Source of the DNA: Dugong dugon
Taxonomy: Eukaryota > Chordata > Mammalia > Sirenia > Dugongidae
NCBI GenBank assembly: GCA_030035585.1
Contig: CM057463.1
Coordinates: forward strand, 138,044,736 to 138,108,735
DNA: 64,000 bases
Direction: 5' to 3'
Below the pieces are notes generated by a model. It had not been told where the DNA came from. It saw only the letters and a list, made by a program, of their open reading frames with translations, and did no database searches. This document shows positions 31,984 through 44,649 of this stretch, piece after piece (the first letter of the stretch is position 1; each line of letters opens with the position of its first letter). Position numbers and translations under genes: made by a program.

Positions 31984-34900
31984 GTAAGATGGGTTATTAG
32001 TATAAATCTAAAAGTATATATACTGTACACAGTATAAAATTAGCACTAATATTCATAAACATGTTTATATCACAAATAAAATTATTATCTGTACAATGGT
32101 AAATTGGTTGAATAACATGAAAGCGCGCTGAAGTTATTCATAACAGACCCTTCTCAGTTTTTGAAGGGACTTGTTAACTCAAGAGGCCCACATATAATTT
32201 CAGTTGGCATTATTTTTTATAGTAGTTACAGATATGAAGTCAGAGAAATATCTTATTACCCAGGCATTCCATGCGTCTCTATTTTTTAAAAAAATCTTCA
32301 TACTTCTCTTCTTGTACACTTTGCATAAATGTTGCTATAGCCCACATATGTAATTTTCCATTTTGCTTTGGCATAAAAGGTTAAAAAATAAATAAATAGA
32401 ACTAGAGATATGTTTGGATATTTCATGAATATATTTCTTAAAAGCTGAAAAAAACTATCAATGATATAAGAGATTTAATTTTTGCCCTTTAAAATTAGAA
32501 ATATGTTAAACATCTGAGGAAAATAGTTATCTTAAAATTAAATGTAAAAGTGTCATATATACATAAAATATAGCAAAGTAGTAGAAATTGATGATGCAAA
32601 CTAACAGTCAAATCATAAAACATCTAGAGGTCTTGGCATTAAGGTATAATGCTGGACAGAGAATGGCATAAAAGAGTGGAGTTGCTATAATAATTCTAGA
32701 GCATGAACATAAACTTTTTGCATGTATTTTAGCATAAAGAGTTGTAGATATTAACATCTATTGTCAAATTGCATGATCTCAACTTTAAAAGTGTCATCCC
32801 CCTCAAGAGCCGATCAATGGAAAAGAATTCTGAATGGAAAGATAAAGAAATGGATTGAATATAATTAGACTACCTACTAGGATTACATATATTCTATTTA
32901 TTATATTTTTCACTGCTGATTCTTCTATACAGTAATTGATATTGATTGTGTGATAATAAATAATAACCACGAGAATGATTAAACCATCAACCACTTAGCT
33001 GGTGTTTGACCACTGATTCAAATCTGTAGGCTGGTATACAATAGAATAAAATGTTAATGTAGGGACTAAAGGTAATGATTAAAAACTGCTTTGGAGGTGA
33101 AGGGGAATGCAATACCTGGACTCCCTGGAACTGAAACTAAAGAATATTCATGGGAATAATCTTTAAAAAAAAAAAGGTACTGATCGTAGAACAGTACTGT
33201 GTATAGGCACTGTAATAGAAACAAAAATGTCCCTTCCCCTTAGACAGTTTTTACAAGGAACTGACATAAATAAGCAGAAAGCTAAACAGCAATGAAAGAT
33301 TTTAATTACAACTAAAAACATCTCTTAACACTTGTGATTGATAACATGTGTTTATAAAAGGCAATTAATAGAAATAACAAATGATAGTAATGGCACATAA
33401 TGTCTCTCTGCTGACAATAACTATAGCATTGATGTCAACAAAATCAAATGTATCCATAGTCTTCAGCTGGCTCTGCCTTCCTATGAAGTGTCACCATCTC
33501 AGTAGACCCTTTGGGGCCACAGCACCAGAAGGTTGAAGATTGTGCGTTTCGGAGGCCAGGGTCACTTAAAGAATTAACCCAGGCACAGGTAGCTAATCTG
33601 GATACATGAATCTGGTTTTTTTTTAAGAATTGGGTAAAACCAACAGGCAGCCCGAGCACAGGCTTAGGGCACAAGCAAAGTAGGGCAAATAAAAATAAGA
33701 AGTGTTTATCTTTGATAAAATAGTCAAGGTGTCTGATCAGAAGATCTGAGAAAAATGTTTGATTTTGGAATACATGTAAACTTTATGCTTATGATTTGGT
33801 ATTATTATTTTTAATTACATTGGGATGCAGTGAAGGGATGGAGTGGTACATCTGAACCAAAACCAAACCTGTTGCCGTTGAGTCAATTCCGACTCAAAGT
33901 GACAGAGTAGAGCTATAGGACAGAGTAGAGCTACCCTCTAGGAGGGTTTCCAAGGAGTGGCTGGTGGGTTCAAACTGCCGACCTTTTGGTTAGCAGCCAA
34001 GCTCTTAACCACTGTGCCACCAGGGCTCCAAAGTGGTGCATAGAGCACCATAAAATCCTTTTAGCATTTAGAACCTCTAAATGTCTTAATCTGACTTTGA
34101 GCAAAATCACTTAGAAATACTCAGGGTCAACCCAAGCAGCAAATAAATGTAGAGTATTGCAAAAAAATCGTATCTTTCTAGTAAAAAATTGTCGAGATGT
34201 TATGTCTCATGGAAGTAGCAAAGCTTAAGTGATACATGCATTCACTTTTAACCCCCTAACTGCTATACCACTCTAGTTTGCTTACTGATTCTTTGGATAA
34301 CCTAAATTTATATTCTCCAAATTTGACTCTATTTGGGGAGCTTCCAGGGCCCAGTCTGGAAGTTCGAACCTAAATTCCTTTGGTTATTTTCTGGTTTACT
34401 CATCAAACATTTTTAAGTGCCTATACGTGCCAGTCACTGTACTAGAAAAAATGTGGGCATGTAGGCAAACAAGAATCAGAACGCTTCTTTGTCCAGGAGC
34501 CTCTAGAGCCAGCCAGAATCAACAGGTTATAGGTCCAAGATCCAGAACTGCTTGTGGAGGTTTTCTAGACCTAAACTCTCCCAGGTATAGAGGGCGGCTG
34601 GAAAGGTGGATCAGTTTTTAGAAGCTATAAGTTATCTGATGTCAGCCCCTTTTTTTGTGATTTTTGGAGCCTCTCTGAACAAGCAAGCTTGAGACAAACT
34701 TGGAACAAGTCGGACACCACTAGACATTTGGGATAACTTAGCACCCCTGAAACCAGTGTGAGCTTCTATATGAGGCATAGCTGAAAATTTGACACTTCCT
34801 GTAAATAGAATGAAAACCAAAACAGAGCAGATCAAACTTTCCAGAAATTTCTGTATATCTCCTTCCCCCTTAAAGGATCCAGAATGATATATCATCAACA

Positions 34901-36076
34901 AGGCAATTTGCAGAAAACATAAAATGATTTCTTTACTGCTGAAGTCTCAAGACTTCACTTTGTCGCGGAAGCCAAACTTTGCAATATGTTAGCACCTGGA
35001 ATCCTACCAGAAGCATTATCATGTGAGACGACTAAAAAAAAAAAAAAAAACTAACATACTATAAAAAGAAGTCATCACATAAATGTTAATGGATCTTTTG
35101 TTCTGTAATTATTAAACTAGCCTATCTTGGTGGCACAAAGTCATGGAAGCTTATGAATTGAAGAAAAGTGGGCTATTATAAAATATAAAATTCCTTGGAA
35201 GTTAGATTTGTATATTCTCTCTAAAAAGGCCCTTTTGTCTCTAAAAGGTGAATCTTGGCACATCAGGAATATCTACTAACATATGCTGAATTATATTTGA
35301 CAAATGTTGTACAGGTGGAACATTAAATAAAATCAGTTTTATTTCAATCCCTGAGTTTATCCCTGTGTTCACTCTACTGATGATTTAAATTCTTACCACA
35401 CTTAAAGATACCGGACCTGACCTTGGGAAATTTGATGGGATTTTATATTTGGAAATACTTATACATTTTTAAAACTTTTCTTATAATTATTCTACAAAAG
35501 ACATAAGTGGCTCTAAATGGAGAAAAAATTAAGCTAATACATAATGTTTACACCAAAGCTATTCTGCACTTTAACACTTTATGGTTGATTATAACATCAG
35601 CACAACACATTAGTGGGAGTGGAAACTATTTTCTTGTGATGAAGCAAAAAATGCTTTGTCTACATCCTTTTAAAATACCTTTGCACTGAACACCGTCTGT
35701 TTTTATCAGATTTTCTTTTTTGTTCACACATTTTTCTGTGTTCGGTTTCTCTACATCTACATATGTTTTATACAGTCAGATCGATTATTGCAGTTTGATC
35801 GCTCTGTGTCTGCAGTTTTGTTATCTCCCAGCCCTTTTATTCCTGATATTAAGAAAAACCAAAACCAAAAACAAAGGATTTAGAGAAACATTTTCAAAAT
35901 ACATTATTAGCATTCTGGACAATTTTCACTTGCGAATTACCTGGGACGAATGCCTTAAGGGAAAATGCTTTTGTTTAGGAAAAAAAATGGATTTGTCAGA
36001 TACGTTTAACATCTTCAGTTACCAGGACAAGGGTAAAAACCAGAGTCTTACTTGGAGAAAAATGTTCCTTTTCTAG
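31984..36076 (+). other. Intron C-D
   Basis: Starts GTAAGA and ends TTCTAG. Contains one clear SINE (33855-34029), a poly(A) run near 35035-35050 and possible MIR-like wording at 34395-34440. The rest, including the GC-richer patch 33450-33680, was not recognised. Confidence 0.85.
33855..34029 (-). repeat. Afrotherian SINE with internal duplication
   Basis: Short-type minus copy in which GACAGAGTAGAGCTA is duplicated in tandem (about 33901-33936). Flanks AGTGGTRCAT at 33842-33851 and 34032-34041. Confidence 0.88.
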
Positions 36077-36251
36077 GTATATGGATTTTTTCCCTGTTCC
36101 ATCTAATGTCACCACTGACTTTCTGTTTGAGAAGAGTGCCAATTACTTCCACTCGGAGGAAGCTCCTAAAAGAGCTGCTTCCTTGGTCCCCAAAGCCAAG
36201 ATCATCACCATTCTCATTGATCCATCGGACCGAGCATATTCCTGGTACCAG
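36077..36251 (+). CDS. NDST3: NDST3-like exon D: core sulfotransferase fold, 3'-phosphate strand
   Basis: 175 nt, phase 2 in, phase 0 out. Acceptor TTCCTTTTCTAG, donor CAG|GTAAGG. It encodes residues 649-706: [20 protein letters not shown], then [12 protein letters not shown], a lysine-rich stretch and [25 protein letters not shown] and the [10 protein letters not shown] segment are sulfotransferase landmarks; the serine of YSWYQ (residue 703) equals NDST1 Ser712, which contacts the 3'-phosphate of PAPS. N658-V-T is an N-glycosylation sequon. The frames of exons B-D sum to 396 nt (132 codons), which confirms the three splice choices against one another. No frame damage is seen. Confidence 0.94.
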
Positions 36252-36664
36252 GTAAGGAAAGTACAGACAGAATCCAGCAGGAAGAAAGTCTTATATAAAA
36301 AGGGAGTGTGGAGAATGAAGGGTGGTTTTTAAGCAATAATTACCTCCTCAGGATTATAACAAAACAAAAGGTTTGCTAGTTGTTCAGTAACTGCAGAAAA
36401 ATGGATGAATTTGTCTTTGTTTCTATAGAGAAACTAATTGCATTTTTTCTTAATGCAATGAACAAATTAAATTAAAATACAATAAATAAAATATTATGTA
36501 GTTGTATGTATATCTGTGTAGTTGTATATCTGTGCTTCTACATATCAGCATTTTTAAAGTAGAATATTGTGATAATTAAAGTCATTACTTTTCATCTAAC
36601 GCATGTAATGCTGCTATTATTCGTCTCAATTTTACATATGAGGATTACGATTGATTCTCTAAAA

Positions 36665-36877
36665 CAGAAGATGGCAAACTTTTTATGTAAAAGTCCAGAT
36701 ATGAAATATTTTAGGTGTTGTAGGCCATCTGGTCTCTATTCAACTCTGCAGTCGTAACACAAAAGCAGCCATAGACAGTATGTAAATAAGTAAGCATGGT
36801 TGTGTTCCAATGAACCTTTATTTTCAAAAACAGGCAGTAAGCTGAATTTGGCCCATGGGCTATAGTTTGCCGACCTG
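36665..36877 (+). mobile_element. hAT-type non-autonomous MER element
   Basis: Imperfect terminal inverted repeats: CAGAAGATGGCAAACTTT and, inverted, TATAGTTTGCCGACCTG. Interior AAATATTTTAGGTGTTGTAG and GCCATAGACAGTATGTAAAT is a familiar mammalian MER element; the exact family name is not certain. Confidence 0.78.
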
Positions 36878-36885
36878 TGCTCTTT

Positions 36886-37077
36886 TGTTGTTGTTGTTAA
36901 CTGCATCGAATTGGCCCTGTATTCGTGGTGACCTCATGCACATCAGAACAAAACGCTGCCCAGTTCTGAGCCATCCCCATGATCGGTTGCAGATCAGACC
37001 ACTGTGATCCAGGCCAATTTTCACAAGTAGATCACCAGGCCTTTGTTCCCAGTCCATCTTAATAGGGAAGCTGCTGA
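36886..37077 (-). repeat. RTE-tail / SINE sequence, minus half of an inverted pair
   Basis: (TTG)n then TGCATCGAATTGGCC, AGATCACCAGGCCTTTGTTC and GTCCATCTTAATAGGGAAGC; resembles the body seen at 8952-9136 plus an RTE 3' end. Confidence 0.75.
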
Positions 37078-37092
37078 CCCCTGTTCTGAAAG

Positions 37093-37298
37093 ATCTCCTG
37101 ATGGGGCAATGATTGAGTGCTTGGCTGCTAACCAAAAGGTCAGTGGTTTGAACCCACAAGTGGCTCCACTGGAGAAAATACCTGGCGACCTGCCTCCATA
37201 AAGATTACAGCCTAGGAAACCCTGTAGGGCAGTTCTACTCTGCCCTATAGGGTTGCTATGAGTTGGAATCGACTTGACAGCACACAACAACAAAAACA
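37093..37298 (+). repeat. Afrotherian SINE, plus half of an inverted pair
   Basis: Long-type + copy ending TATGAGTTGGAATCGACTTG and a (CAA)n-like tail. It lies 16 bp from the minus copy, so the two can fold back on each other. Confidence 0.88.
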
Positions 37299-37740
37299 GT
37301 CAAGAAACATCTTAATGACAAAGCTAAATATAAGAATGCTTCATCCCTGAAAGCCTAACCAGTCTAAACCCTGATCTAAGCCTCTTTCTTAAACATTCAT
37401 TGTCATTATGTTTCTGATTAGAAATTAGCATGGAAACAAGCACTATGAAATAACTTAAGACTCTAATAATAATATCTATATATCAAATACATTTTTAACA
37501 CATCATTAGAAATAATACCAAAAAAATTTCTCAGTGATATTTTCATTACCAAATGGAAAATTTCAATAAAAAGCATCAAAATAAACATGAGAGCATAACA
37601 AAATTAATGGAGTAAGTCCTTGTAGCCTCTAGGATCCTTAGTTATCATGCCTTAGTATTATAATTTAAAACACACTTTCCTAATGTTCATGTATTTATCC
37701 ATTCATCAGATAATTTTAATGCCTACTGTGTACAAAGTAG

Positions 37741-37952
37741 AGTCCCTGGGTGGTGCAAACAGGTAACAAGTTTAGTTGCTAACCAAAAGGTTGGTGTTTT
37801 GAATTCACCCAGAGGTGCCTCGCAAGAAAGGTCTGGCGATCTACTTCTGAAACATCAGCCATTGAAAGCCCTATGGAGCACAGTTCTACTCTGCCTACAT
37901 GGGGTTGCGATGACTTGAAGTTGACTCGATGGCCACTGGTTTTTGGTGTGCA
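37741..37952 (+). repeat. Afrotherian SINE (long type)
   Basis: + copy: AGTCCCTGGGTGGTGCAAAC head, CATTGAAAGCCCTATGGAGC, tail TGACTCGATGGCCACTGG. Confidence 0.9.
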
Positions 37953-39884
37953 AAATATTGTTCTCAGATAAATATGGATGCTACTTTCAAATGTGGATGC
38001 TACTTTTCAGGAAATATGTATAAATAGCCAGCATACAAGTTAGAAAGTCTTAAGTGACACTTGAGATACAGGCAATGTGCTGTGGGAGTTCAGAGTGATA
38101 AAGTCCATCTGATAATGACCACCAGGGACAAATCTCAGGACCACAAGTTAGGTTTGTTAACTGGCTGCAGCAAGGGAGCCCAAATACCAGAGGAATCATG
38201 GGCATTTCCCTCAAGGAGGAAAGAGACAGGATTATAATAGGAATTATGAGGGGAGAAATTTCGGTAAGATTAAAATGAAGGGGTGTGTTGAAAGGCACAA
38301 AGCAGGGCTATGTGGAAAGGGGTTATCAGCAAGTCAGGGCTGAAAAGCAGACTAAGGGTCCTATTTCCTTGGAAACTATAAAGATAAAATGCAGAATGTT
38401 GTGTCCAAAAACCCCTTATCTGAAACTCTGCACCTGGTTGGAAATCAAGCTGCTTCTCCTTTACAGCGCCCACACGGCTCAGATCCTTCAGGCAAAAATG
38501 GGATGCTCCATTTTCACTGATACGATTTCCAGCAGCAAAGTTCCTGACAACCTATGATTTTAGTGAATAAGGTTTCTTTTCTTTTTTAACAGAAGCAGTT
38601 TTACAGGTTCACAAGAGGAGGAAGAGATTGTCAGGGAAGGCTTCATGGCTGGGACAGAGTGGGGAAGGTCATATGAAGCAGATAGAATCTTAAATAGACA
38701 TATTGATAATAATCTGCATAATAGCAGCTGGAGACATATTAGAAAACTAAAATCCAGGAAAATCCACAATTCCATGCTAATCAGTCATGCCAAACTCCTG
38801 GAGCCATTTTTTTTTTCATGAGAATATACAGCAATTGCGAATTGATTTATTTGATTTTGAGCCTTTTACTTCTTTCCACCAGGTATCTGGAGAAAAGAGA
38901 AATAAACCTTAATTGACTCAGAGAGAAAGAAGAAGATTGGAGCTTGGCAACCACTTAGCCCCTGAAAAATTGAGCACTTACTGAGAAAGGAAGTCTCAAG
39001 GCTGCAAGCTAACAAAATGTCCTAAATATTGCAAATAAATTACTCCACCATGGCAAAATGCAGGCCTTAACAAAGTCTGGTAGAGTCTGCAGAGCAGTAA
39101 TTTGAATCCCAATTGCAGCAGCTTTGCTATCCAACTAGATGTGGTAAACATCCACAAACCCACCACTAAGCCTGAATAGTTATTGGGCAATTTAAGGAAA
39201 AGGTGATTTCCTCAGCCCCTTGGGCCTGAGCCTGAGCCATTTTGAAACACTTTCCTATTTGGATTGCTGCTTTCTGCATTTTCTGCACAATAAATGGTTC
39301 TGATTCCCCACAAAGGTCGCCATGAGATAAGAAAATCTCGGCTTTTAGATGCTAGGTAATATATGATAAAAGCCCTGAATTTCAGATAATGTACATGTCA
39401 GAGTTTTCAGTGTTTTCTCCATTTAAAGTACCTAATGGAGCTTTTCTAATATAAAACTACATTACTGGATGGAGCAAAACTATTTGGCAGAACTAACAGA
39501 GTGTTTTGTGCATTATGGATAGTCACTGGACTTAATAAATGGTTTGCTTATGGGCTGAAAAGGGGGCATTAATGCAGCCTCGAAAGTTTACTTCCAGAAT
39601 AAAATATATACACTAAGGAAACTGGCTTAAAAAAGTTGGTTAAAATTTTCTATCTATAAGAATTCAGCCTCTACCAAATAAGTTCTCAAAATACACTCCC
39701 GTTAGTGTCGTAACTTCCGATCCTGATGCTCGAAACAAACATTTTCATCCTTTATTAATTGCAGAGCAAGTAACTTTTTAGCAGTGAGGCACTCCTTCCT
39801 TTAGCTTTGAGACTTGTCACAAAGATTATTTTTTATTTATGCCTATGATTCCAGTTAGTTTAATTATCCACCTTTTCATCATAG

Positions 39885-40055
39885 CATCAGCGATCACATG
39901 AAGACCCTGCAGCTTTGAAGTTTAGCTTCTACGAAGTAATCTCAGCTGGTCCGCATGCGCCCTTGGAGCTCAGAGCCTTGCAGAAGAGATGTTTGGTCCC
40001 CGGATGGTATGCCAGCCACATCGAGAGATGGCTTGTTTATTTCCCCCCCTTTCAG
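39885..40055 (+). CDS. NDST3: NDST3-like exon E: PAPS histidine and acceptor-side helices
   Basis: 171 nt, 57 codons, phase 0 at both ends. The acceptor is TTTTCATCATAG, a rather weak pyrimidine tract, and the donor is CAG|GTACTG. The first codon is the histidine of [13 protein letters not shown]; by count it is residue 707, equal to NDST1 His716, a residue needed for activity. The exon continues with SFYEVISAG, a cysteine in [17 protein letters not shown] and ends VYFPPFQ. PGWYA-HIERWL is a conserved sulfotransferase helix. [10 protein letters not shown] and VYFPPF match my memory of NDST3 rather than NDST4. The intron on its 3' side is only 1.4 kb. Confidence 0.94.
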
Positions 40056-41425
40056 GTACTGAGCAATAAGAATTTACACTGTGTTACAATCTCATTAAGC
40101 TGATAACTTTGCCTCTAGGATAGAGGAAATTTTTACCCATTAAAAATTTACTAGCTTTTACTCTTTAGTTGTAAATAATGAGACTATGGCAAAGAATAAT
40201 AGATAAGCAGAGGTGGAAAAGCTATTTAATTTCTTTCTGACAGTATTTCAGGATAATTCTCCTTGCTTTATTTTCTAGTACATATCTTTCCTGATTGTAA
40301 AATGCATAAAAATGCTTCAGAGCCCTGATGCTTATTCTGAGAAGATGAAAGCTTGAAAACCTCTTAACCAAACAAGACAAATCTTGTTTTGCTTAATTAT
40401 GTGTCATTACTTTCCTTTTAAACCACCTTGTTCGATTTTCCTAATTCCTATGATTTTCTTGGCTTCCTCGTTCTCTGTTTTACCTGGCATCAACCTAAAT
40501 TATAAAATCAGCCCCTACAGTGAATTGCATAAGCAATCCAGTTACACCTAATGTGGTGTATGCATGTGTGTCTAGAACCACACTGTCGAATATGATAGCC
40601 ACTAACCACTTATGGGTACTGACATTTGTATTAAAGCTAAATAAAATTAAAAATTCAGTTTCTCTGTCACATTAGCCACATTTTAAATGCTCAATAGCCA
40701 CATATTAGACTGCGCAAGTGTAGAACATGTCTATCACAGAACTGGACAGTGCTGATCGAGACTAAATGGAGTATTAGGGAACGGTATGGGGAGGGGTTCC
40801 ATTACAGTCTTTGTGGCTTTCCATCATGGTCCCCGTCATCTTATCTTGCTGGATCCACTCCTCTCCCTCACCAAAGTAACAGGCAGATGCTTCCTCTTAG
40901 TCTATTGAGGAACTTCTGTCCTCACTCAACTTCTCTGAAAGTCTTACCTTCTTCTCCAAATAGATCGTCAAAGCACTTGTTAAAACTTTAGTGTCACTCC
41001 TGAGAGGACATGTGAAAACTACCATGCCCTCCATCTCGTTACATTTGGTCTGATTATAAGCTTTCTTCTTTTCTACTGCACTCCTTTCCATCTGGAATGC
41101 CGGAATCATTGTTTGGTTTTTTTTTAATCGTGGGTTCCATTTGTGATTTTGTAGTCACATTTCTAAGCTGTCTTGGTCTCCTCAAATGACTGCTTTGTTA
41201 TCATAGTGATTGCAGTATTTCTCAGATTATAAAACATGAGTGCATTTAATTAGGATGATTTATTTCTTGTTCCAGGTTATTAATGAGGATGACCTGACTA
41301 AGCCTAACAGCAATGCATATAAATCCCCTCAAGACCCTGTCATTGAATAAGTTCAGAGTGTAGACATTTTTCATTGTACAGTTAACATGCATTGTTCTTT
41401 TTCGTTTATTTCTTTGGTCATTCAG
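40056..41425 (+). other. Intron E-F
   Basis: Starts GTACTG and ends CATTCAG. One palindromic MER-type element (40578-40753) and a T run near 41118; the remainder looks unique. Confidence 0.85.
40578..40753. mobile_element. Palindromic MER-type DNA transposon
   Basis: Ends ACACTGTCGAATATGATAGC and, inverted, ACTGGACAGTGC; interior CATTAGCCACATTTTAAATG. A second copy is at 13601-14192. Confidence 0.7.
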
Positions 41426-41535
41426 TTGCTAATTGTTGATGGGCAACAGCTGAGAACTGATCCAGCTACAGTGATGGATGAAGTGCAGAAGTTTCTGGGA
41501 GTGTCTCCTCATTATAATTACTCTGAAGCTTTAAC
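41426..41535 (+). CDS. NDST3: NDST3-like exon F
   Basis: 110 nt, phase 0 in, phase 2 out (threonine codon AC|G shared with exon G). Acceptor TTGGTCATTCAG, donor AAC|GTAAGT. It encodes residues 764-799: [20 protein letters not shown], then [33 protein letters not shown] is the typical helix near the end of Golgi sulfotransferase domains. N794-Y-S is a sequon. The downstream intron is the longest inside the visible gene (15.7 kb) and holds most of the nested L1 material. Confidence 0.94.
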
Positions 41536-41632
41536 GTAAGTTCATTTCTAATTAATTGATTGAAGTTTCAACAGAGAACTGACTTGAAAGAAATTGTAGT
41601 TTGGTGATGCAGTTGTCAAGTTAGCTGTTTTC

Positions 41633-41835
41633 TTGTTGTTGTTTTAGGTGCCGTTGACTCGATTTTTGACTCATAGCGACCCCATGTGAGAGAATAGAAC
41701 TACCCCATAGGATTTCCTAGGCTATAATCTTTATGAGAGCAGATAGCCAGGTCTTTCTCCCATGGAACCATTGAGTTGAACCACCAGCCTTTCTATTAGC
41801 AGCCAAGCACTTAACTGTTGCACCACCAGGGATCC
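41633..41835 (-). repeat. Afrotherian SINE (long type)
   Basis: Minus copy 97 bp after exon F: GTGCCGTTGACTCGATTT, CTCATAGCGACCCCATGTGA, ending ACCACCAGGGATCC. Confidence 0.9.
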
Positions 41836-44160
41836 TACCTGTTCCCTTACCTACTGATTATTTTACAGTTTAGCATTAACCACTTGGGAAGGAATGTGTC
41901 AATTGTATGACAAAGAAATACACTAAATCCTCTGTTGATTTCTAACTATGCTCTTGACCCATATCGTGGTACCAGATTGCAGATTTCCCCAGAAGGAAAT
42001 TAGAAAAAACAAAACAGTTGTAAATCTTAAAACCAACAACTAACCCTGAAAGAGGCTACTTGAAATATAAGTTGATAGAGACTGAGCCTACCTAAAAGAC
42101 AGTATTAAGGCCCCTTCTAAGTATAAAGATTAACTAGATAGCTTATGAATCAACTCCTTTCTCCACTGTGAAACTTCCAGAAATAGCATCTTATAGCAAG
42201 AAATTGCCCAGTAGGTGACTGGCTAGGCAGAGAGTGCTGTATTGTTATTACTCTCACCTCTCCTTCAGAGGCCTCAGCAGTTACAGGCCTGGTTTGTTTT
42301 TCTTTTGCTAGTTCCCTCTGATTTTCTTAAATATTTGACTCTACCAGAGCCAGAACTAGGGTGAGGGGAGAGGCACTAGGGCTCAAAATTGAAGGAGTTA
42401 CTCACTCTCAGGAATGTGCAACTGCCTGATTGTAAGCACTTACTTAAAGTTTGTGTCCTACGTGCCTCTCCTGCCTCACCCTGATCTTGGGTCTAGACTC
42501 CATTTAGGATTTTAAATAAGACCTCCATTTTGCCTTGTCCATTTATAATGCTTGACAATCAGATTTATGAGGGTCATGTGTCATGTTTGTTTCTGTCATC
42601 CATGCATGAACCAACTAGAAGATACTAAGTTGGATGGGCCATGGATCCAACTCTATTATTTTAGGCTTATAGACTGAGCCTACGAAAGACTCTTATAGAA
42701 TCCATCCATTGTATTTCTCAGTGTAAAACTCAGTTCTGCAGATAATGAGTTTTCCTATATCAATACAGAAAGTGAGAAGTAGGCTTCCTTTACCTTTCAG
42801 CGCCCCTTGCAGTAAAAGATTGGCAGGAAAACATCAAATATGGCATATATTTTGTACAGACCATATATGGAGACACAGTAGGTGAGACATTTTTGTTTAG
42901 AGGACAAAGGAGTAGGTGAAACTCAGGAGTTTTGAGCTTCCATCCTGAGAGTCATTTACTTTGTTGATACTATTAACCTCTGACCTGTGTGTTTTCTACA
43001 CCACGAGTACAGTTAGAGCTTAGTTCAAGTACCAACACAGACACTAGCCTTAGGTATTTAACATTCAGCTTGACCTTAAAGAAAGCTGAGTGATTTTACC
43101 CTGCAGTTAGAAATTCAAGTCCACTTTCTGCTTTGTATCTTTTTAAGCATCTCTTAGGGGAAAAAAAAGAAAAAACCTTTATTTTCCAAATAGTTTTCTA
43201 TTTCTGTTGGCTTATCTCTGGGTCTTTTTTATAGCAAAGCATTGTATTTTGGAAGAAAGTAGTGAAGTATTCTATAAAGACATAATCTCTGTTTTCTTTA
43301 TGGCATGGTCCTTGACCAGCATGCTGTGTATTTGTCCCCTCTGCATCCAACTCAGCAGCAAGTTTTTTATTTATATATCAAAGCAATATGCTATATACAA
43401 AGAACTGTGGACCACTTTGCACGTGAGATGTATCTGGCTAAAACTGCCCATTATATGATTCTCTAACCTGGTTGGGGGCTCAATGTGTGAAGTAGCAAGG
43501 TAAGATATGTGTAGTCCCTGAACCACAGTTTCCCATCCAGCAGGGTTGCTCAAGCCCTCACCCTGCTGATAGAGATAATGCACTTCCACTCAGTTTCTTT
43601 TTATATCTTCTTGTCAGTCATCAGTTGGCCTGGCATGCCTTGTAAAAACCAGCAGTGCACTTGTTGTAGAATATTTGGAAGTTTCGTGTCATTGTCTTAG
43701 GACTAAATTGTTCGTCCTTCACCTCATGCCCTTTGTGGTTGTTTATCTCAGTCCTGCTCTCACAGTTTAGTTACTTTTGGTGGAGTAACTGTTTTGATAG
43801 TTGCTTCTCTGGTGCTTTGAAAATGTTGGGAATAGCTGTGGGGTACAGAAATGTATATTCTCAGAAATGCCATGTACACCAGTTGGCAAGAGATCCTGTG
43901 TATATTTTGGTATTGCCTATTGATTTTCCTGCTAGTGATAGTGAAGACTATCTCTTTGGTGCAAAAAATAAATAAAAAATGTTTAATTTAGAGTCTTCTA
44001 AGAATGTTCTGACCTGCAAACAGATAGGAATTCTTAACTAACCACATAAATCCAGTGCTTTGCACTCAGTAGAATCAATGAAATTAGATCCATACAAGGG
44101 TTTTACTAGACAATCTTCATGTGAAAAACTTCTCAAATTTAAGAGATCTGTAAACTGATT

Positions 44161-44313
44161 GGAGCCTTGGTGGCACAGTGGTTAAGAGCTCAGCTGCTAA
44201 CCAAAAGATCAGCAGTTAGAATCTACCAGCCGCTCCTTGGAAACCCTAGGGGGCAGTTCTACTCTGTCCTGTAGGGTCACTATAAGTTGGAATTGACTCG
44301 ATGGCAACAGGTA
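44161..44313 (+). repeat. Afrotherian SINE (short type), young-looking
   Basis: + copy with perfect 10-bp target duplication TAAACTGATT at 44151-44160 and 44314-44323. Confidence 0.93.
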
Positions 44314-44539
44314 TAAACTGATTATATCTAATAGTAAATTCCAGTATCAAAATTATTTTCAAGAAAAATAATAATAAGCTTCCACTGTCAAGTAGTATTT
44401 ATTCTTTATGTACAATCACCAAAGAAAGCATTCAAGACTTCCAAATTTCATACCAAGTTACTAGATAGTCTAGGATGTCCTAAAAATGACTTAGTGATGT
44501 CATCATTTCACAGTGACTACAACATTGGACTCAAACATA

Positions 44540-44649
44540 GCAACAATTGTGAGCAGAGCACAAGACCGGGCAGTGATTTGTTCTGTTATACGTAGGGTCT
44601 CTGTGAGTCAAAGCTGACTTGACAGCACATAACAACATCATCATCATCA
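44540..44649 (+). mobile_element. RTE 3'-end fragment with (ATC)n tail
   Basis: CACAAGACCGGGCAGTGATT, GGGTCTCTGTGAGTCAAAGC, then CATAACA and (ATC)n. No RTE coding sequence remains. Confidence 0.78.

Larger units (their letters stand above)
36252..39884 (+). other. Intron D-E
   Basis: Starts GTAAGG and ends ATCATAG. Holds a hAT-type MER element, an inverted pair of SINE/RTE copies, and another SINE. 37300-37735 and 38770-39884 show no recognisable repeat. Confidence 0.85.
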
